Below, in pieces: positions 16,886-25,646 of a stretch of DNA of 64,000 bases. Every line of letters begins with the position of its first letter. Within the stretch, counting starts at the first letter, position 1. A model generated the notes under the pieces. It was not told where the DNA came from, made no database searches, and was given only the letters and a program-made list of their open reading frames with translations. The position numbers were made by a program, and so were the translations under genes. The stretch is taken from NCBI RefSeq assembly GCF_022213065.1, contig NZ_JAKLJA010000011.1, positions 1-64,000 of the forward strand, read 5' to 3'. The DNA comes from Paraburkholderia tagetis (GTDB taxonomy: Bacteria; Pseudomonadota; Gammaproteobacteria; Burkholderiales; Burkholderiaceae).

Positions 16886-17131
16886 GTAACCGCTCTCGTA
16901 GTAGACCACGCAACAGCCGTCCAGGCAGCCCTCGCGCTGCCGCCTTCGCTCATCCCCCTCGCCCTCTCCGTCGAGCCTCGCGCAGCCCGCCTGCGCGCTG
17001 GCCCAGGCGAATCCTCAGCACTGGTGCTACCCGCCTCGACGCACGAACTCTAACGTGTCGCTATACCGTGCTGCGCGCATCGTCGGCGCAACGCACGCCA
17101 CCCGCTACCCCACAGTTACGAGGAGACACGC

Positions 17132-17545
17132 ATGGCAGACACGCTCACCGCTCGACCCACTGCAACGGTCGTCACAGCCGACACGCTCGCCGCCTTTTCC
17201 GACGCCTTCAACCGCCACGACGCCAATGCGCTGATGGGGTTCATGACCGAGGACTGCGTATTCGACGCAGCCGGCGGGCCCGAAGTATACGGCGCCCGAT
17301 TCGTTGGCCGCGAGGCGGTGCGCGCCGCATTCGAAGCGGTGTTTCGCACTTTCCCCGACGCGCACTGGGGCAAAGGGCGCCACTACGTCGTGGGCTCGCG
17401 CGGCGTATCGGAGTGGGTGTTCACGGGCACGCATGCGGAAGGCTGGCGCATCGAAGCCGAAGGCTGCGACCTGTTCGAGTTCCGCGACGGTCTGATCGCC
17501 GTGAAGCGCGCGTTCCGCAAGGAGCGCCCGAAGCAGCCCGCCTGA
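17132..17545 (+). CDS. SnoaL/NTF2-like protein (possible taurine dehydrogenase small subunit)
   Basis: A 137-residue cone-shaped NTF2-fold protein (LAAFSDAFNRHDANALMGFM, then RDGLIAVKRAFRKER). A strong ribosome site (GAGGAG) precedes ATG 17132. It is clearly a paralogue of the protein at 19892-20281 downstream of the FAD oxidase. Both flank xsc, which suggests they belong to taurine/sulfoacetaldehyde metabolism, perhaps as TauX-type small subunits. The biochemical role cannot be read from the sequence. Confidence 0.75.
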   Translation: MADTLTARPTATVVTADTLAAFSDAFNRHDANALMGFMTEDCVFDAAGGPEVYGARFVGREAVRAAFEAVFRTFPDAHWGKGRHYVVGSRGVSEWVFTGTHAEGWRIEAEGCDLFEFRDGLIAVKRAFRKERPKQPA

Positions 17546-17578
17546 CGCGGCACGGCTGTACAGCGGCACAGCATTTTT

Positions 17579-17595
17579 TGAAACGAATCGTTTCA
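17579..17595. promoter_or_regulatory. Palindrome TGAAACG-AAT-CGTTTCA upstream of xsc
   Basis: Two perfect 7-bp arms around a 3-base spacer, 133 bases before the xsc start and just after the SnoaL-like gene. It could be a regulator site for xsc. It also could fold as a weak hairpin after the upstream gene. Confidence 0.45.
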
Positions 17596-17727
17596 TTCCA
17601 TTTCAGATTCACCCATCAAGAACGGAATCGCTTGATCCGCAAAACGCGGCGAATAGCATTCGATGCATAGCGTTCAAAGCGCATTCGAAAACAGGCCATT
17701 CCGTCACACGACAACCGGAGACAGCTG

Positions 17728-19545
17728 ATGAGCGACAAGACCCCCAACCAGACGGCAACGGCCAATGGTCCGCAGGACATGACCCCCTCCGAAGCCTTCG
17801 TCGAGACCATGGCCGCCAACGGCGTGACGGACATGTTCGGCATCATGGGCTCCGCGTTCATGGACGCCATGGACATCTTCGCGCCCGCTGGCATCCGCCT
17901 CATTCCCGTCGTTCACGAACAGGGCGCCGCGCACATGGCCGATGGCTACTCGCGCGTTTCGGGCCGTCACGGTGTCGTGATCGGCCAGAACGGCCCCGGC
18001 ATCAGCAACTGCGTGACGGCCATCGCGGCCGCGTACTGGGCCCACAGCCCGGTCGTGATGATCACGCCCGAAGCGGGCACCATGGGCATCGGCCTCGGCG
18101 GCTTCCAGGAAGCCAACCAGTTGCCGATGTTCCAGGAATTCACCAAGTACCAGGGCCACGTCACGCACCCCGCGCGCATGGCCGAATACACCGCGCGCTG
18201 CTTCGACCGTGCGATGTCCGAAATGGGCCCCACGCAGCTGAACATTCCGCGCGACTACTTCTACGGCCAGATCAAGGCCGAGATTCCGCAGCCGCGCCGT
18301 CTCGATCGCGGCGCCGGCGGCGACGAGAGCCTGAACGAAGCGGCCGAATTGATTGCGAGTGCGAAGTTCCCGGTCATCATCTCCGGTGGCGGCGTGGTGA
18401 TGGGCGATGCAATCGAGGAATGCAAGGCGCTCGCCGAACGCCTGGGCGCGCCGGTCGTCAACAGCTACCTGCACAACGACTCGTTCCCGGCCAACCATCC
18501 GCTGTGGTGCGGCCCGCTCGGCTACCAGGGCTCCAAGGCGGCGATGAAGCTGATCTCGCGCGCCGACGTGGTGATCGCGCTCGGCTCGCGTCTCGGACCG
18601 TTCGGCACGCTGCCGCAGCACGGCATGGACTACTGGCCGAAGAACGCAAAGATCATCCAGATCGATGCCGACCACAAGATGCTCGGCCTCGTGAAGAAGA
18701 TCTCGGTGGGCATCTGCGGCGATGCAAAGGCCGCGGCGATTGCGCTGACCGAGCGTCTCGCGAACCGCAAGCTCGTGTGCGACGCCACGCTTGCCGAGCG
18801 CGCCGATCAGATCTCGACTGAAAAGGCGATGTGGGAGAAAGAGCTCGATGGCTGGACGCACGAGCGCGACGCCTACAGTCTCGACATGATCGAGGAGCAG
18901 AAGCACGAGCGCCCGCCCACGGGCGGCGAGTACCTGCATCCGCGCCAGGTGCTGCGCGAGCTGGAAAAGGCCATGCCCGAAGACGTGATGGTGTCCACCG
19001 ACATCGGCAACATCAACTCGGTCGCCAACAGCTATCTGCGCTTTAACAAGCCGCGCAGCTTCTTCGCGGCGATGAGCTGGGGCAACTGCGGTTACGCGTT
19101 CCCGACCATCATCGGCGCGAAAGTGGCGGCACCGCACCGCCCGGCTGTCTCGTATGCGGGCGACGGCGCCTGGGGCATGAGCCTGATGGAAACGCTCACC
19201 TGTGTGCGCCACAACATTCCGGTGACGGCCGTGGTGTTCCATAACCGCCAGTGGGGTGCGGAGAAGAAGAACCAGGTGGACTTCTACAACCGCCGCTTCG
19301 TGGCGGGCGAACTCGACAGCCCGAGTTTCGCCGGCATCGCGAAGGCGATGGGCGCCGAAGGCATCGTGGTGGACAAGCTGGAAGATGTTGGCCCGGCGCT
19401 CAAGCGCGCGATCGACATGCAGATGAACGAAGGCAAGACGACCATCGTCGAGATCATGTGCACGCGCGAGCTTGGCGACCCGTTCCGCCGCGATGCGCTC
19501 TCGAAGCCAGTGCGCCTGCTCGATAAGTACAAGGACTACGTCTGA
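17728..19545 (+). CDS. xsc: Sulfoacetaldehyde acetyltransferase
   Basis: A 605-residue ThDP enzyme that converts sulfoacetaldehyde and phosphate into acetyl phosphate and sulfite, the carbon-sulfur bond-breaking step of taurine breakdown. N-terminal Pyr domain (GIMGSAFMDAMDIFAPAGI; catalytic Glu in VVHEQGAAHMADGYSRVSG), central domain, and C-terminal PP domain with the ThDP motif YAGDGAWGMSLMETLTCVRHN. Length and sequence fit Xsc rather than other acetolactate-synthase relatives. Phosphotransacetylase and sulfite exporter genes that often accompany it are not in this window. Confidence 0.93.
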   Translation: MSDKTPNQTATANGPQDMTPSEAFVETMAANGVTDMFGIMGSAFMDAMDIFAPAGIRLIPVVHEQGAAHMADGYSRVSGRHGVVIGQNGPGISNCVTAIAAAYWAHSPVVMITPEAGTMGIGLGGFQEANQLPMFQEFTKYQGHVTHPARMAEYTARCFDRAMSEMGPTQLNIPRDYFYGQIKAEIPQPRRLDRGAGGDESLNEAAELIASAKFPVIISGGGVVMGDAIEECKALAERLGAPVVNSYLHNDSFPANHPLWCGPLGYQGSKAAMKLISRADVVIALGSRLGPFGTLPQHGMDYWPKNAKIIQIDADHKMLGLVKKISVGICGDAKAAAIALTERLANRKLVCDATLAERADQISTEKAMWEKELDGWTHERDAYSLDMIEEQKHERPPTGGEYLHPRQVLRELEKAMPEDVMVSTDIGNINSVANSYLRFNKPRSFFAAMSWGNCGYAFPTIIGAKVAAPHRPAVSYAGDGAWGMSLMETLTCVRHNIPVTAVVFHNRQWGAEKKNQVDFYNRRFVAGELDSPSFAGIAKAMGAEGIVVDKLEDVGPALKRAIDMQMNEGKTTIVEIMCTRELGDPFRRDALSKPVRLLDKYKDYV

Positions 19546-19592
19546 GTGTTGCGCAGTGGCGAGGCCGTGTTGCGGCCTCGCATGCCACCCGT

Positions 19593-19638
19593 CGGCCGGA
19601 ATAGCGGACTCCCCTGCCGCCTCCGGCCGTTTTTTATT
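19593..19638 (+). terminator. Rho-independent terminator of xsc
   Basis: CGGCCGGA (19593-19600) pairs with TCCGGCCG (19622-19629), followed by six Ts. Another stem (GCGAGGCC/GGCCTCGC, 19559-19581) lies just before it. Confidence 0.8.
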
Positions 19639-19700
19639 CCGATGCCGATGTGGCGGCTTGTGCTGCGTTTTTTTATTTCGTGGTGCATGGGTTGGTGATT

Positions 19701-19850
19701 TTTCGCGTTTCCTTGTTTTCGTGTCGGTCTATTAGCGTTGCCCCTGTGCGGGGCGGCACCTACTTTTCTTTGCCGCTGCAAAGAAAAGTAGGTGCCGCCC
19801 CGCACAGGGGCAACCCAGGCAGACCGACACGAACACAAGAAAACGCGACA
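19701..19850. repeat. Solo 150-bp palindromic intergenic repeat
   Basis: A near-perfect inverted repeat centred at 19775/19776: about 72-base arms from CGCG (19704) to CGCG (19847) with only about eight mismatches. The core hairpin is CCTACTTTTCTTTGC / GCAAAGAAAAGTAGG. The same sequence makes up the arms of the element between sdhA and sdhB. I recall this repeat as abundant in Paraburkholderia genomes. It lies between convergent xsc and the SnoaL-like gene. Confidence 0.9.
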
Positions 19851-19891
19851 AAGCATGAACCGAGAAACAGCAACCGCGCGTGACCGCACCC

Positions 19892-20281
19892 TCAAAGCGT
19901 CTTACGATCCTTTCGGTAGGCGTTCTTCACTGCGATCTTGCCGTCCTTGAAGGTAAACACATCCACCATACGCGCCTCGATGCGCGCCCCATCGGCCGTG
20001 ATACCACGAAACGTCGACTCTGAGACACCACGATCGCCGCTCACGAAATGCTCGCCCTCTTTCCATGATGCATCGGGACAGGTTTGCCACGCGAGTTCGA
20101 AACCTTTTCGCACCTCGTCGCGGCCCTTGAAGGTACGGCCCAGCAGGTCCGGTCCGGCTACGCCATGAAACACGCACTCGTCGGCCATGCAATTCATCAG
20201 CGCCTCGATGTCGTGGCGATTCCACGCGTCGTTGAACGTTTCGAGAAGACGGATATAGTCCGCATCAGTTTGATTAGTCAT
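19892..20281 (-). CDS. SnoaL/NTF2-like protein, paralogue of the one before xsc
   Basis: A 129-residue NTF2-fold protein (ETFNDAWNRHDIEALMNCM, then KDGKIAVKNAYRKDR). ATG 20281 gives MTNQTD; an upstream extension is open but poorly supported. It follows the FAD oxidase gene by 82 bases on the same strand and matches the protein at 17132-17545 over its whole length. Taurine dehydrogenase is described as a large FAD protein (TauY) plus a small subunit (TauX), so this may be TauX. That link is inferred from context. Confidence 0.7.
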   Translation of the reverse strand: MTNQTDADYIRLLETFNDAWNRHDIEALMNCMADECVFHGVAGPDLLGRTFKGRDEVRKGFELAWQTCPDASWKEGEHFVSGDRGVSESTFRGITADGARIEARMVDVFTFKDGKIAVKNAYRKDRKTL

Positions 20282-20363
20282 ATTGATGATTGATCGCTTC
20301 GTTGCAGAAAATGGAACGAGTACCGCGCGTGCACTGGAAAGCGGTCGCACAGTACCTCACTGA

Positions 20364-21806
20364 CTAGCGCATTTCGTCCAGCTTCTCGTCCTGCGCCAGA
20401 TACTTGTGGTAAAGGAAACGCTGGCCGACGCGGCGGAACGGTGCGAAGCCCCTCCACTTCACGAGACCCATCACATTCGGATACTCGAGCGCCGAGTTAT
20501 AAATCGGCAGATCGTCGAAACCGGACCATTTGCCGGCGACGCGCTGCGCCATTCGCCGCCCCGCGTGTGCGGAGAACGAAACGCCGTTGCCGCCGTAGCC
20601 GACCGCATAGAAAATGCTCTGCTGGGGATCGGGTTGCATGACGCGCGGCATCATGTCGTGGCTGACATCGACCCAGCCCCACCACGAAAAATCCACGCGA
20701 ATATTGGCAAGCGAAGGAAACTTGCGGTGCAGCCCTTCGACGAGCACTGCGAGATGCCGCGGATTGGCCGCATCGGCGCCGGTAATCGCACTGCGGCTAC
20801 CGATCTGCAAGCGGTTGTCCGGCAACAGGCGGTAGTAGAAGCGCAGCGTGCGGGTATCGGTGATCACCACGTGGGTCTGGAACCCGGTCGAGGCGATCTC
20901 GTCCTGAGTCAGCGGGCGCGTCACGAGCGAGTTCGAAAGAATCGGCATGATCCTGGCGCTAAGCACCTTGTGCATGTCGTTGCGCGTATAACCGCCGGTC
21001 GCGAAAGCGACGGCCTTGGCGCGAATGACGCCACGCGGCGTGCGAACATGATGCACGCCACGCACGGTTTCGACGCCCAGCACAGGTGTCCCCGGATGGA
21101 CCTTGACACCGAGAGCGCGCGCCATGCGCAGGTAGCCGAACGCCAGCTTGAGAGGATGCACGCCGATCCCATCCGGCTCCAGCAACGCGCCGCAGTTTTC
21201 CTTGTCGTCGACATACGATTCGGCGACTTCCTTTGCGCTCAGCATGCGCGTGTCGTAGCCAAATACGTCGTGCATCACCTTGCATTCATTGCTGAGGAAT
21301 GCCATCTTTCTGGCCCGGTGCGCGATATACAGATGGCCGCCCGGTTGGGGATCACAAGGCACTTCGCTAATGAGCGTCTTGAACGTATTGAACCCTTCGC
21401 GAATCTCCGCGTCCAGCTTGAGCGCGGTGGCCTTGCCCCATCGTTCGATCCACTGCGAGCGATAAAGCCGGCCACTGGCGTTTTGCCCCTGGCCGCCATT
21501 GCGGCTGGTACACCCCCACGCGGTACGGTTCGCGTCGACAACCATCGCTCGAATCCCGTGCTCGCGCGCCAGAAAGAGCGCGGTAGACAGGCCTGTGAAG
21601 CCCGAGCCGACGACCAGCACGTCGACATCCGCATCGCCCTCGAGTGGACCGTCGTCTTCGGGAGGCTCGCCAGCCGACGCAACCCAGTAGGTGGGTGCGT
21701 ACTCCATGCCCTGACTGGACAAAGGAGATACGAGCGGGTCGTAGAGCGCATCATAAGGCGCGGGCGCATCCCCGCGAAGCTGCACTATGGAGTCGGTTGT
21801 GGCCAC
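20364..21806 (-). CDS. FAD-dependent amine oxidoreductase (taurine dehydrogenase large subunit-like)
   Basis: A 480-residue DAO-family flavoprotein. The N-terminal dinucleotide motif is VLVVGSGFTGLSTALFLAREHG (about residues 64-85), and NGGQGQNASG and GYGGNGVSFSAHAGRRMAQ are further FAD-contact regions. In this cluster it most likely deaminates taurine to sulfoacetaldehyde for Xsc, as TauY does. The general family also includes gamma-glutamylputrescine oxidases, so the substrate is an inference from the neighbours xsc, tauR-like and the SnoaL-like genes. Confidence 0.7.
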   Translation of the reverse strand: MATTDSIVQLRGDAPAPYDALYDPLVSPLSSQGMEYAPTYWVASAGEPPEDDGPLEGDADVDVLVVGSGFTGLSTALFLAREHGIRAMVVDANRTAWGCTSRNGGQGQNASGRLYRSQWIERWGKATALKLDAEIREGFNTFKTLISEVPCDPQPGGHLYIAHRARKMAFLSNECKVMHDVFGYDTRMLSAKEVAESYVDDKENCGALLEPDGIGVHPLKLAFGYLRMARALGVKVHPGTPVLGVETVRGVHHVRTPRGVIRAKAVAFATGGYTRNDMHKVLSARIMPILSNSLVTRPLTQDEIASTGFQTHVVITDTRTLRFYYRLLPDNRLQIGSRSAITGADAANPRHLAVLVEGLHRKFPSLANIRVDFSWWGWVDVSHDMMPRVMQPDPQQSIFYAVGYGGNGVSFSAHAGRRMAQRVAGKWSGFDDLPIYNSALEYPNVMGLVKWRGFAPFRRVGQRFLYHKYLAQDEKLDEMR

Positions 21807-21945
21807 GATATCTCCCCGTTACTGTTCTGATACTGCCTCGAACGTAAAAGAAAGCTTAGTACCAGGTTCACACGTTCGATAGTGCCAGACGGGGCGCAGA
21901 CGGGCCGACCAGAGAAACTCCAGGGCGATTTTTTTCGTCGGAGGA

Positions 21946-22848
21946 TTACTCGGCAACAGGCGATAGGGATGACTCGTTCGCAATAGCCAGAAAGTTTGCG
22001 ATCTTGGCTGTCGTTGCGTCCTTGCGTGAAGCGAGTGCGAGGCGAATCGAAATGTTTTCGCCGGGAATGTCTGCGTAGACAACCCCCTCGACACGAATCT
22101 GGCACACCGATGCGGGCACCAGCGACACACCGAATTCCGCCGCGACCAGGTTGACCACCGACGAGAGTTGCGGCGCTTGCTGCCCTATCACCGGGGCAAA
22201 TCCCGCGTCCCGGCAGGCGCCAAGGATCACGTCGTTCAAAGTCGGGCTTACTTCGCGGGGAAGCAGCACGAAGGGATCCTGAGCAAGGGCAATGAGCGGC
22301 ACGTTTCGTTTCTTTGCCAACGGATGCGTAGTCGGCAAGACGAGCTTCATGGGCTCGACCGCGATGTGGTGAAACGCAACGCCAGCGGGCGATTGATTGC
22401 CGAGACGCACGAAGGCGACGTCGAGTCGGCCATCGTCCAGATACGCGAGCAGTTGTGCCGTATTGCCTTCGGCCAGGGTCAGCGAGACTGCGGGATATGA
22501 CTGGCGAAACTTGCGGATCAGATTCACCACGACCGGATTGAACGCAGCGGATCCGGTAAAGCCAATATTCAGTTGCCCCATCTCGCCGCGCCCGGCGCTT
22601 TGTGCGTTCTCGATCGCCTGCCGCGCATCGTCGAGCACACGCTTCGCGTCGATCACGAATGCTTCGCCGGCTTCGGTGAGCACCACGCCATGACCGGTAC
22701 GACGAAACAGCCGGACGCCCAGTTCGTCTTCAAGCGCGTGGATTTGCTGACTGAGGGGCGGCTGTCCAATGCCCAGCTTCTCAGCGGCGCGCGTGACGTT
22801 GCGCTCCTCGGCTACCGCCATGAAATATCGGATGTGCCGGAGTTCCAT
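21946..22848 (-). CDS. LysR-family transcriptional regulator
   Basis: A 300-residue LysR regulator with the BenM/CatM-type N-terminus (MELRHIRYFMAVAEERNVTRA), HTH at about 1-60 and effector domain at about 88-290. It is 139 bases upstream of the TauY-like oxidase on the same strand and divergent from sdhC. It may control the amine oxidase, but no direct evidence ties it to a target. Confidence 0.85.
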   Translation of the reverse strand: MELRHIRYFMAVAEERNVTRAAEKLGIGQPPLSQQIHALEDELGVRLFRRTGHGVVLTEAGEAFVIDAKRVLDDARQAIENAQSAGRGEMGQLNIGFTGSAAFNPVVVNLIRKFRQSYPAVSLTLAEGNTAQLLAYLDDGRLDVAFVRLGNQSPAGVAFHHIAVEPMKLVLPTTHPLAKKRNVPLIALAQDPFVLLPREVSPTLNDVILGACRDAGFAPVIGQQAPQLSSVVNLVAAEFGVSLVPASVCQIRVEGVVYADIPGENISIRLALASRKDATTAKIANFLAIANESSLSPVAE

Positions 22849-22908
22849 AGTGATATCTGTAAAACGTATTCCAGAAAGATACGATAGATATTGGACAGAA
22901 TATCACTA
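22848..22908. promoter_or_regulatory. Inverted repeats at the LysR start (possible autoregulatory sites)
   Basis: TAGTGATAT (22848-22856) and ATATCACTA (22900-22908) are perfect inverted arms. Between them CGTAT (22865-22869) and ATACG (22880-22884) form a second, LysR-box-like repeat. The AT-rich stretch contrasts with its surroundings. The rest to sdhC (23077) holds no gene. Confidence 0.5.
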
Positions 22909-23077
22909 ATGGACGAAGATGCGGCAATCTGTCGGTAGACCGAGTTGCCGGCAATCATCTGCTCTGTGCCGCGCTCCCACTTCCCAGAGTGTCTCGAAGC
23001 AATGCGGACGTGCCATTCCCTATGGCGCCAGATCACAGCGGCGGATGCGATCTGTTATCCAATTGAAGGGGTCTAGC

Positions 23078-23494
23078 ATGGCAGAAGCCACAAAAAAACC
23101 GAGGCCGGAATACCGGAACATCGGGCTTGGGCAGATATTGCTCGCATACCGCCTGCCGCTCGCGGGCCGCGTGTCGATCGGCCACCGCGTCAGTGGTGCG
23201 CTGTTGTTCCTGTTCCTGCCTTTCATCCTGTTCCTGTTTGACCAGAGCCTCACCTCCGAGCTCAGCTTCGAGGTCTTCAAGGGCTTCCTCTCCAACGTCA
23301 TCGTCAAGCTCATCGTGCTGGTCCTCGGCTGGGCCTTCCTCTTTCACTTCTGCGCCGGCGTGCGCCACCTGTTCATGGACTTCAGCCATGACCTCGTGAG
23401 CAAGGAAAAAGGCAAGTCGACCTCGCTCGTGGTCGTTGTCATCTCCACGATCCTCACGATCGCCTTCGCGGCCAAACTCTTCGGAGCGTTCTAA
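23078..23494 (+). CDS. sdhC: Succinate dehydrogenase cytochrome b556 subunit
   Basis: A 138-residue membrane anchor with three helices (about 34-55, 70-92 and 112-134). It contributes the b-heme and quinone site of complex II; the family motif HRVSGALLF and the heme-side HFCAGVRHLFMD are present. ATG 23078 is chosen over upstream starts because it gives the standard N-terminus (RPEYRNIGLGQI). It begins the sdhCDA(B) operon. Confidence 0.95.
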   Translation: MAEATKKPRPEYRNIGLGQILLAYRLPLAGRVSIGHRVSGALLFLFLPFILFLFDQSLTSELSFEVFKGFLSNVIVKLIVLVLGWAFLFHFCAGVRHLFMDFSHDLVSKEKGKSTSLVVVVISTILTIAFAAKLFGAF

Positions 23495-23497
23495 AAA

Positions 23498-23866
23498 ATG
23501 TCGGCTAAAAACGGAATCGGTCCGAAGCGCCTTGTCGTGGGCGCGCACTACGGCCTGCGCGACTGGATGGCCCAGCGCGCCACCGCCGTGATCATGGCGA
23601 TCTACACCATCGTGCTGCTCGTGCTCTTCTTCGGCGCGCACGACTTCTCGTACGACGGCTGGGCTTCGATCTTCTCCGCGCAGTGGATGAAGCTCGCCAC
23701 GTTCGTCACGGTGCTCGCGCTGTTCTATCACGCCTGGATTGGCGTGCGCGACATCTGGATGGACTACATCAAGCCGGTCGGCCTGCGCATCACGCTGGAC
23801 GTCCTCACGATCGCATGGCTGCTGGGCAGCCTCGGCTACGCCGCTCAGATTCTCTGGAGAGTGTAA
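23498..23866 (+). CDS. sdhD: Succinate dehydrogenase hydrophobic membrane anchor
   Basis: A 122-residue three-helix membrane protein, three bases after sdhC. The motif FYHAWIGVRDIWMDYI includes the likely heme-ligand His. Together with SdhC it anchors SdhAB and passes electrons to ubiquinone. Confidence 0.95.
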   Translation: MSAKNGIGPKRLVVGAHYGLRDWMAQRATAVIMAIYTIVLLVLFFGAHDFSYDGWASIFSAQWMKLATFVTVLALFYHAWIGVRDIWMDYIKPVGLRITLDVLTIAWLLGSLGYAAQILWRV

Positions 23867-23870
23867 AAGA

Positions 23871-25646
23871 ATGGCTGCAATCAAGAATTCTCTGCCGCGT
23901 CGCAAGTTCGACGTGGTCATCGTCGGCGCGGGCGGCTCGGGGATGCGCGCGTCGCTCCAGCTCGCGCGTGCAGGCCTCTCGGTCTGCGTGCTCTCGAAGG
24001 TGTTCCCCACGCGCTCGCACACCGTGGCGGCGCAAGGCGGCATCGGCGCCTCGCTCGGCAACATGAGCGAAGACAACTGGCACTACCACTTCTACGACAC
24101 GATCAAGGGCTCCGACTGGCTCGGCGACCAGGACGCGATCGAGTTCATGTGCCGTGAAGCGCCGCACGCCGTGTACGAACTCGAACACATGGGCATGCCG
24201 TTCGACCGCAACGCCGACGGCACGATCTACCAGCGCCCGTTCGGCGGCCACACGGCCAACTACGGCGAGAAGCCGGTGCAGCGCGCCTGTGCCGCTGCTG
24301 ACCGTACCGGCCACGCGCTGCTGCACACGCTGTACCAGCAGAACGTTGCGGCCAAGACCACGTTCTTCGTCGAATGGATGGCGCTGGACCTGATCCGCGA
24401 CGCCGAAGGCGACGTGCTCGGCGTGACCGCGCTGGAAATGGAAACGGGCGACGTCTACATCCTCGAAGGCAAGACCACCCTCTTCGCCACGGGCGGCGCG
24501 GGCCGGATCTTCGCGGCATCGACGAATGCGTTCATCAACACCGGTGACGGTCTCGGCATGGCCGCGCGCTCGGGCATCGCGCTGCAGGACATGGAGTTCT
24601 GGCAGTTCCACCCGACCGGCGTGGCCGGCGCGGGCGTGCTGATCACCGAAGGCGTGCGCGGCGAAGGCGGCATTCTGCGCAACGCGAACGGCGAGCGCTT
24701 CATGGAGCGCTACGCACCGACGCTGAAGGACCTCGCGCCGCGCGACTTCGTCTCGCGCTCGATGGACCAGGAAATCAAGGAAGGCCGTGGCGTGGGTCCG
24801 CACAAGGACCACGTGCTGCTCGACCTCTCGCACATTGGCGCCGAGACGATCCTGAAGCGTCTGCCGTCGATCCGCGAGATCGCGATGAAGTTCGCGAACG
24901 TCGATCCGATCAAGGAGCCGATCCCGGTCGTACCGACCATCCACTACCAGATGGGCGGCATCCCGACCAACATCAATGGTCAGGTCGTTGGCACGCCGAA
25001 GGGTCACGAAGAAGTCGTGAACGGCTTCTACGCCGTGGGCGAATGCTCGTGCGTCTCGGTGCACGGCGCGAACCGCCTGGGCACGAACTCGCTGCTCGAC
25101 CTCGTGGTGTTCGGCCGTGCGGCCGGCAACCATATCGTCAAGCACGTCAAGGAACTGCGCGATCACAAGCCGCTGCCGGCCGACGCCGCCGACTTCGCGC
25201 TCTCGCGTCTGGCCGAGCTCGACCGGTCGACCTCGGGCGAGTACGCGCAGAGCGTGGCGAACGAGATCCGCGGCTCGATGCAGAAGCATGCGGGCGTGTT
25301 CCGCACCTCGAAGCTGCTGGCAGACGGCGTGAAGGACATCGCGCAGGTGGCCGAGCGTGCGAAGCACATCCACCTGAAGGACAAGTCGAAGGTGTTCAAC
25401 ACGGCGCGCGTGGAAGCGCTCGAAGTGGCGAACCTGATTGAAGTTGCGCGCGCAACGATGGTCTCGGCTGAAGCGCGCAAGGAAAGCCGTGGTGCGCACG
25501 CGCAGAGCGACTTCGAACACCGCGACGACGAAAACTGGCTGCGCCATACGCTGTGGTTCAGCGAGGGCGACCGTCTCGACTACAAGCCGGTTCACATGCA
25601 ACCGCTGACCGTCGAGTCCGTGCCGCCCAAGGCGCGAACGTTCTAA
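23871..25646 (+). CDS. sdhA: Succinate dehydrogenase flavoprotein subunit
   Basis: A 591-residue FAD subunit that oxidises succinate to fumarate. FAD-binding VIVGAGGSGMRASLQLA is at about 16-32 and the covalent-FAD His in RSHTVAAQGGIGASLGN. Active-site regions include FHPTGVAGAGVLITEG and GECSCVSVHGANRLG. It starts four bases after sdhD. The usual short spacing to sdhB is broken here by a 700-base region carrying an inverted-repeat element. Confidence 0.97.
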   Translation: MAAIKNSLPRRKFDVVIVGAGGSGMRASLQLARAGLSVCVLSKVFPTRSHTVAAQGGIGASLGNMSEDNWHYHFYDTIKGSDWLGDQDAIEFMCREAPHAVYELEHMGMPFDRNADGTIYQRPFGGHTANYGEKPVQRACAAADRTGHALLHTLYQQNVAAKTTFFVEWMALDLIRDAEGDVLGVTALEMETGDVYILEGKTTLFATGGAGRIFAASTNAFINTGDGLGMAARSGIALQDMEFWQFHPTGVAGAGVLITEGVRGEGGILRNANGERFMERYAPTLKDLAPRDFVSRSMDQEIKEGRGVGPHKDHVLLDLSHIGAETILKRLPSIREIAMKFANVDPIKEPIPVVPTIHYQMGGIPTNINGQVVGTPKGHEEVVNGFYAVGECSCVSVHGANRLGTNSLLDLVVFGRAAGNHIVKHVKELRDHKPLPADAADFALSRLAELDRSTSGEYAQSVANEIRGSMQKHAGVFRTSKLLADGVKDIAQVAERAKHIHLKDKSKVFNTARVEALEVANLIEVARATMVSAEARKESRGAHAQSDFEHRDDENWLRHTLWFSEGDRLDYKPVHMQPLTVESVPPKARTF

